This document shows, piece by piece, positions 60,386-64,000 of a DNA stretch of 64,000 nucleotides; positions within the stretch are counted from its first letter, which is position 1; each line of letters begins with the position of its first letter. The notes beneath the pieces were generated by a model. The model worked only from the letters and a program-made list of their open reading frames with translations. It made no database searches and was not told the origin of the DNA. This DNA comes from Halobellus sp. LT62 (GTDB lineage: Archaea; Halobacteriota; Halobacteria; Halobacteriales; Haloferacaceae). Position numbers and translations under genes: made by a program. The stretch lies in NCBI RefSeq assembly GCF_037031285.1, contig NZ_JAYEZO010000001.1, forward strand, positions 1,612,001 through 1,676,000, written 5' to 3'.

Positions 60386-62812
60386 ATGAGACGGAATATG
60401 GTCACTGCGTTCCTCTCTATCGTGGGAGGACGCATCTTCATCGTGCTGTCCTCGGTGATACTAACGCCGATTCTCATCACGACCCTCGGATTCGAGCTGT
60501 ACGGGCGATACAGCACACTCACAGCGGTCTTCGGCATCTCGACGATCCTGATGAGTTCGGGGATCAACAGCGGCGCTCGCAAGTACCTCTCCGAGAACCG
60601 AACGCACCGGGACTGGGAGACTCACGTCTTCGGATACTATTTCCGCTTAGGAACCGTCCTAGCGGTGTTGACCGCGGTAGCCTTCGCCGCCGCGGCGCGG
60701 TTTGGAATCGTGACGAGGTACTTGGGCTCTGAGTACGTCGTCGGGTTCTACGGGCTGGCCGGACTGACCATTGCGACGCAGTTCCGCGAGTACTCACGAC
60801 GCGCGCTTATGGGGCTCAAACAGGAACACCGTTCGGAACCACTTCGGGTTCTGAACAAAGTCGGCTCCCGAATCGTTCTCATCGGTATCGCGTACCTCGG
60901 ATTCGAGATCGGCGGACTGATGGTCGGCCTCGTCGTCGTCAACAGCCTCGTCGCGCTGCTCGCGCTGTGGTGGCTCCGAACCAACGTTTCGCTACGCGGT
61001 ATCTTCAGTACGACACCGGAACGGTTCCCGACGAGAGAGCTGTTCAGCTTCAATCACCTCTCGGTGGTATATATGCTGTTTCTCACGTCGATGTACCACG
61101 TCGACGTGCTGATGCTCGCCTCGCACGTCACCGAGACACAGGTCGGATACTACAAGTCCGCGCTGGTCATCAGCCAGTTCCTCTGGGTCATTCCGCGATC
61201 GATCCAGTCGATGCTCATCCAGTCCGTTTCCGACCTGTGGGCGGCCGGCAGAACCGCGCAGATAACCGAGATCGCCTCGCGGGTGACCCGCTATGGGATG
61301 TTGGTCGTGATCCTGTTATCGATCGGGCTCGGGGCGCTGGCGAAGGACTTCGTCCCCCTCTACCTCGGCGAAGGGTCGATGCCCGTCGTTCTGCCGCTCC
61401 TTGTTCTCCTTCCCGGAACGATCGGATTTGCCGTCGTCAGGCCGATTCTCGCGATCAGTCACGCGAAGGCGGATATGAAACCGCTCATCGCGGCGACTGG
61501 TGCTGCGGCGCTGCTCAACCTCGTTTTGAACGCTGTTCTCATCCCCCGATACGGAATCACTGGGGCGGCCATCGCGACGACGACGGGGTATTCCTCGCTC
61601 CCGATATTCAACCTGTTCAGCGCGCGCTATCTCGGATTCAAGCCGTTCGCCGACGCGCGGATCGGCCGCGTGCTCGCGACGGGGCTAATCGCGGGCATCC
61701 CGATCGTCCTGCTCTCGATGACGCTTGACCAACGCCTCCTCGCGCTGGCAGTCGTCCCACCGGTCGGGTTCGTCGTCTTCGTGACGGTGGCGTTTCTGCT
61801 TGGATCGGTCGACGTTGACGAGGCGCTCGACGTACTGTCGTCGCTCCCGGGTCCGATCGGAGCGCGCGCCAGCGCCATCCACGGACGTCGTACCGGACTC
61901 GGTGGTGACGGGCCGTCTTGGGGGAACGAGTCGTGGGGCGACCGTCACAAGGACACGCTCCAGCGCGGCCTTCTCGTGGTCGGGGTGCTCCTCTCGCTCT
62001 CCGGCGTCGTACTCGCCGTGGGAACACCCGGAGTCGACGTCGGACCGTCGGTCGATGGTGACTCCCCGGTTCCGGGGGTGAACGCCACAACGCCGGTCAC
62101 GGACACCCCGGTGCCGACGACGACCGAATCGGGGACCTCGACGGCCACCGCGACCGAGACTCCAGATCCGTCGACGCGGACTGAAACAGAGAGTACGACC
62201 GAGACAGCCACGTCGACGGAGACGACTGAATCGGACGACGACGGCGGATTCTTCGGTGGCGGCGACGGAACGCCCACTGAAACGGCCACAGCGTCGGAGA
62301 CGGCGACACCCGAAACTTCCACGACGTCGGAGACTACGACGACGCAGACGTCGACGACGGACACGACGAGTTCGCCGACCACGGATACCGCGACGACTAC
62401 CGAGTCCTCCACTACGGATACCGCGACTACCACTGAGTCGTCAACGACAACAACCGCAACCGCCACGGAATCATCAACGACGACTACCGCAACCATCACG
62501 GAATCATCGACCACGGACACTACGACGACGACTGAATCGTCCACGACGGCTACCGCAACCATCACGGAATCATCGACCACGGATACTGCGACGCCGACGG
62601 CGACAAACGAGACCACCGGAGATGGCACTTCGACAGCAACCACGACCGACTCCCCGACGACCACTGCCACGGAGACGTCCGACGGATCGCTCCTGATGAT
62701 ACAGCCGCTCTCTTCGATCGGGTCTTGGTGGGCACAGACCGGAGGAACGCTGATGTACCACTCTGCGCTCTTGGGATCGATTGGGATCTTGGCCGGGCGA
62801 AACCTACGGTAG
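60386..62812 (+). CDS. Oligosaccharide flippase (Wzx/MATE-fold) with Thr-rich repeat tail and extra helices
   Basis: 808 residues. The first 490 or so are a polysaccharide-biosynthesis flippase with about 12-14 helices (TAFLSIVGGRIFIVLSSVIL start; LLSIGLGALAKDFVPLYLG). Normal members end here. This one continues with a helix (about 528-552), a stretch of about 190 residues almost wholly Thr, Ser, Ala, Glu and Asp, and a final hydrophobic segment (YHSALLGSIGILAG). The tail contains six 11-residue repeats of the form ESSTTxTxTxT. It flips a lipid-linked oligosaccharide across the membrane; the tail would sit outside and is a likely O-glycosylated stalk. Confidence 0.88.
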   Translation: MRRNMVTAFLSIVGGRIFIVLSSVILTPILITTLGFELYGRYSTLTAVFGISTILMSSGINSGARKYLSENRTHRDWETHVFGYYFRLGTVLAVLTAVAFAAAARFGIVTRYLGSEYVVGFYGLAGLTIATQFREYSRRALMGLKQEHRSEPLRVLNKVGSRIVLIGIAYLGFEIGGLMVGLVVVNSLVALLALWWLRTNVSLRGIFSTTPERFPTRELFSFNHLSVVYMLFLTSMYHVDVLMLASHVTETQVGYYKSALVISQFLWVIPRSIQSMLIQSVSDLWAAGRTAQITEIASRVTRYGMLVVILLSIGLGALAKDFVPLYLGEGSMPVVLPLLVLLPGTIGFAVVRPILAISHAKADMKPLIAATGAAALLNLVLNAVLIPRYGITGAAIATTTGYSSLPIFNLFSARYLGFKPFADARIGRVLATGLIAGIPIVLLSMTLDQRLLALAVVPPVGFVVFVTVAFLLGSVDVDEALDVLSSLPGPIGARASAIHGRRTGLGGDGPSWGNESWGDRHKDTLQRGLLVVGVLLSLSGVVLAVGTPGVDVGPSVDGDSPVPGVNATTPVTDTPVPTTTESGTSTATATETPDPSTRTETESTTETATSTETTESDDDGGFFGGGDGTPTETATASETATPETSTTSETTTTQTSTTDTTSSPTTDTATTTESSTTDTATTTESSTTTTATATESSTTTTATITESSTTDTTTTTESSTTATATITESSTTDTATPTATNETTGDGTSTATTTDSPTTTATETSDGSLLMIQPLSSIGSWWAQTGGTLMYHSALLGSIGILAGRNLR
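62402..62599 (+). repeat. 33-bp minisatellite inside the flippase gene
   Basis: Six in-frame 33-bp units, each coding ESSTT plus six more Thr/Ala/Asp-rich residues. Units 3 to 6 are most alike (GAATCATCGACCACGGA and similar starts). The copy number could vary between strains by slippage without shifting the frame. Confidence 0.85.
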
Positions 62813-62902
62813 CGCGTCTATCTGGTCTCGACTGACGATAGTAAAGTGACCCGTGCGACGGGAAAGGGAGTGGTCTGAAACGGGGCTTCGTGAGCGTGAT
62901 TA

Positions 62903-64000
62903 TCAGGGCGTCGGGGCGACAGGCGTGCTTCGATGTTCGTCGAGGACATCGACGTACAGGTCGGCGATCTGCTCACAGACGGTCTCCCACGTGTACTCGT
63001 TCGCGTACGATTCGATGGCATCCTCGTCCCACTCGCGGTCAAGGGCGGTTTCGATCGCTCCCGCGAGTTCGTCGTGTGCCTCCGGCCCCTCCACGAGGAG
63101 ACCGTACTCGTCGCCCGTGATGACTTCCTCACTGCCTCCGTTCTCGGTGGCAACTACGGGCGTTCCGCAGGCCATCGCTTCCAGTTGGACGACGCCGAAG
63201 CTCTCGCTGTAGCTCGGAAGGACGAACAGGTCTGTGGCGTTCAGCCAGTCGTTCAGCACGTCCGATTCGAGGTAGCCGAGGAGGGCGGTACGGTCCTCGA
63301 TGCCGAGCTCCGCGGCGAGCGTTTCGAGCTCGCCGTACATCCCGCCCTGACCGCCGATGACGAGCCTCGCGTTCGGTTTGGATTTATGGACTCGGGTCAT
63401 TGCGCGCATCAGGTGTTGGAACCCCTTCCGGGGCTTCAGGGTCCCGAGCGCGAACACCACCGGCGATTCCTGATCGATGCCGAGTCGCTCCCGTGCCACG
63501 GCTGTGGAGATCCGCTCAAAGGTATCGGTGTCGTACCCGTTCGGGACGTATACCACGTCGTCGTTGTACGCCTCCAGCTTCGATCGGTCGCTCCGGTTGA
63601 CGCGAATGAGCCGATCGGCGTCCTCCCACGCGGTCTTTAGTCGGTCGTTGTCGGACTCGAGTTGTTGCTCGAACCAGTTCCGATTTGCGTGGACGGTGAG
63701 AACGTACGGAATGTCGAGTTCCTGCTTGAGGCGCGCGCCGACGTAGCCCGATGTCCACGTGATGTGACAGTGTATCAGGTCGAAAGACACGGGGTGCTCT
63801 TCGAGTTTTTTTTCGACTTTCCTAGCGTGCTGTTGCCCGAGGAGGTGATCGCGGTGGAAATCAACGGGGAGATACAAGAGCGGAACCTCGATGACCTCGA
63901 CGTTGTCCGGGACGTTCTTGCGGGCGATCTTCGCATCTTTGCCGAATCCCGCACCGGCGTCAATCGAGAGCCGCGACGCAACGTCTGCGAACCAATTGTA
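62903..64000 (-). CDS. Family 4 glycosyltransferase, 5' end beyond the window
   Basis: 365 codons visible, open to the window edge, so the true start is outside. GT-B fold with FDLIHCHITWTSGYVGARL in the N-terminal half, then the C-terminal nucleotide-sugar site: PVVFALGTLKPRKGFQHLM, PNGYDTDTF, and the EX7E motif in YSESFGVVQLEAMACGTPVV with GGSEEVI after it. It transfers a sugar from an NDP- or UDP-donor to a growing glycan. It faces the flippase gene convergently. Confidence 0.92.
   Translation of the reverse strand, partial: YNWFADVASRLSIDAGAGFGKDAKIARKNVPDNVEVIEVPLLYLPVDFHRDHLLGQQHARKVEKKLEEHPVSFDLIHCHITWTSGYVGARLKQELDIPYVLTVHANRNWFEQQLESDNDRLKTAWEDADRLIRVNRSDRSKLEAYNDDVVYVPNGYDTDTFERISTAVARERLGIDQESPVVFALGTLKPRKGFQHLMRAMTRVHKSKPNARLVIGGQGGMYGELETLAAELGIEDRTALLGYLESDVLNDWLNATDLFVLPSYSESFGVVQLEAMACGTPVVATENGGSEEVITGDEYGLLVEGPEAHDELAGAIETALDREWDEDAIESYANEYTWETVCEQIADLYVDVLDEHRSTPVAPTP

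Noticed and set aside
62097-62670. CRISPR-like repetition in the Thr-rich region
   Set aside because: The 33-bp units are contiguous, in frame and without unique spacers; they are a coding minisatellite.

Overview
The window is chromosomal DNA of a haloarchaeon. The evidence is high GC, very acidic proteins (Asp/Glu-rich, few Lys), twin-arginine lipoprotein signals ending in AGC, AT-rich TATA boxes about 25-30 nt upstream of starts that look leaderless, families almost confined to Halobacteria (RdfA, halocyanin, Bat-type HTH_10 regulators, DUF7344-like winged helices), and decayed haloarchaeal insertion sequences. No rRNA or tRNA gene and no CRISPR array was seen.

Region 1 (0.2-4.5 kb): a PAC2-family protein, an amidohydrolase with a Rieske ferredoxin, and the shape factor RdfA. 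Region 2 (4.5-18.6 kb): a sugar-acid or polyol uptake and catabolism locus. One minus-strand operon, with overlapping gene ends from the first permease to the ATPase, encodes a Tat lipoprotein binding protein, two MalF/MalG-type permeases, a D-2-hydroxyacid dehydrogenase, a MalK-type ATPase and a tandem-duplicated class II aldolase. It is divergent from an IclR regulator with a perfect palindrome over its promoter. A galactonate-dehydratase-like enolase, two FGGY kinases and a PdxA-like dehydrogenase follow. Region 3 (18.6-24.3 kb): relics of an IS6-like transposase and of TnpB, an SLC13 permease, a CorC-type protein, a small RHH-like protein and a modular palindromic repeat. Region 4 (24.3-27.6 kb): a TetR-MATE operon with a clear operator, a second IclR gene and an 84-bp palindromic miniature element.

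Region 5 (27.6-35.2 kb): a denitrification island with a Bat-type regulator, halocyanin, small winged helix, multicopper oxidase, quinol-type nitric oxide reductase and copper nitrite reductase NirK. Four CGAA-N4-TTCG-type boxes lie at near-constant distance upstream of halocyanin, oxidase, norB and nirK. NirK appears frameshifted between its Tat signal and its mature domain. Region 6 (35.3-43.9 kb): a TPP enzyme-aldehyde dehydrogenase operon, a broken DUF2071 gene, DCC and cupin proteins, a CopB-type copper ATPase, a rhodanese lipoprotein and a PadR regulator.

Region 7 (44-64 kb): a cell-envelope glycosylation locus with a phosphohexomutase, sugar-1-phosphate nucleotidyltransferase, a catalytically degenerate phosphohexomutase, DegT aminotransferase, Gfo/Idh oxidoreductase, GT2 and GT4 glycosyltransferases and a flippase with a repetitive Thr-rich tail. 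Interleaved are three membrane-anchored winged-helix proteins (one with extracellular calcium-binding-type repeats), a secreted zinc peptidase, MoxR and DUF4129 proteins and a His-rich lipoprotein. Many of these genes, on both strands, share an 18-bp promoter element TTAY-N7-ATARTAA. The element, the degenerate mutase and the membrane-anchored regulators are the strongest candidates for an undescribed, coordinately controlled surface-glycan system.
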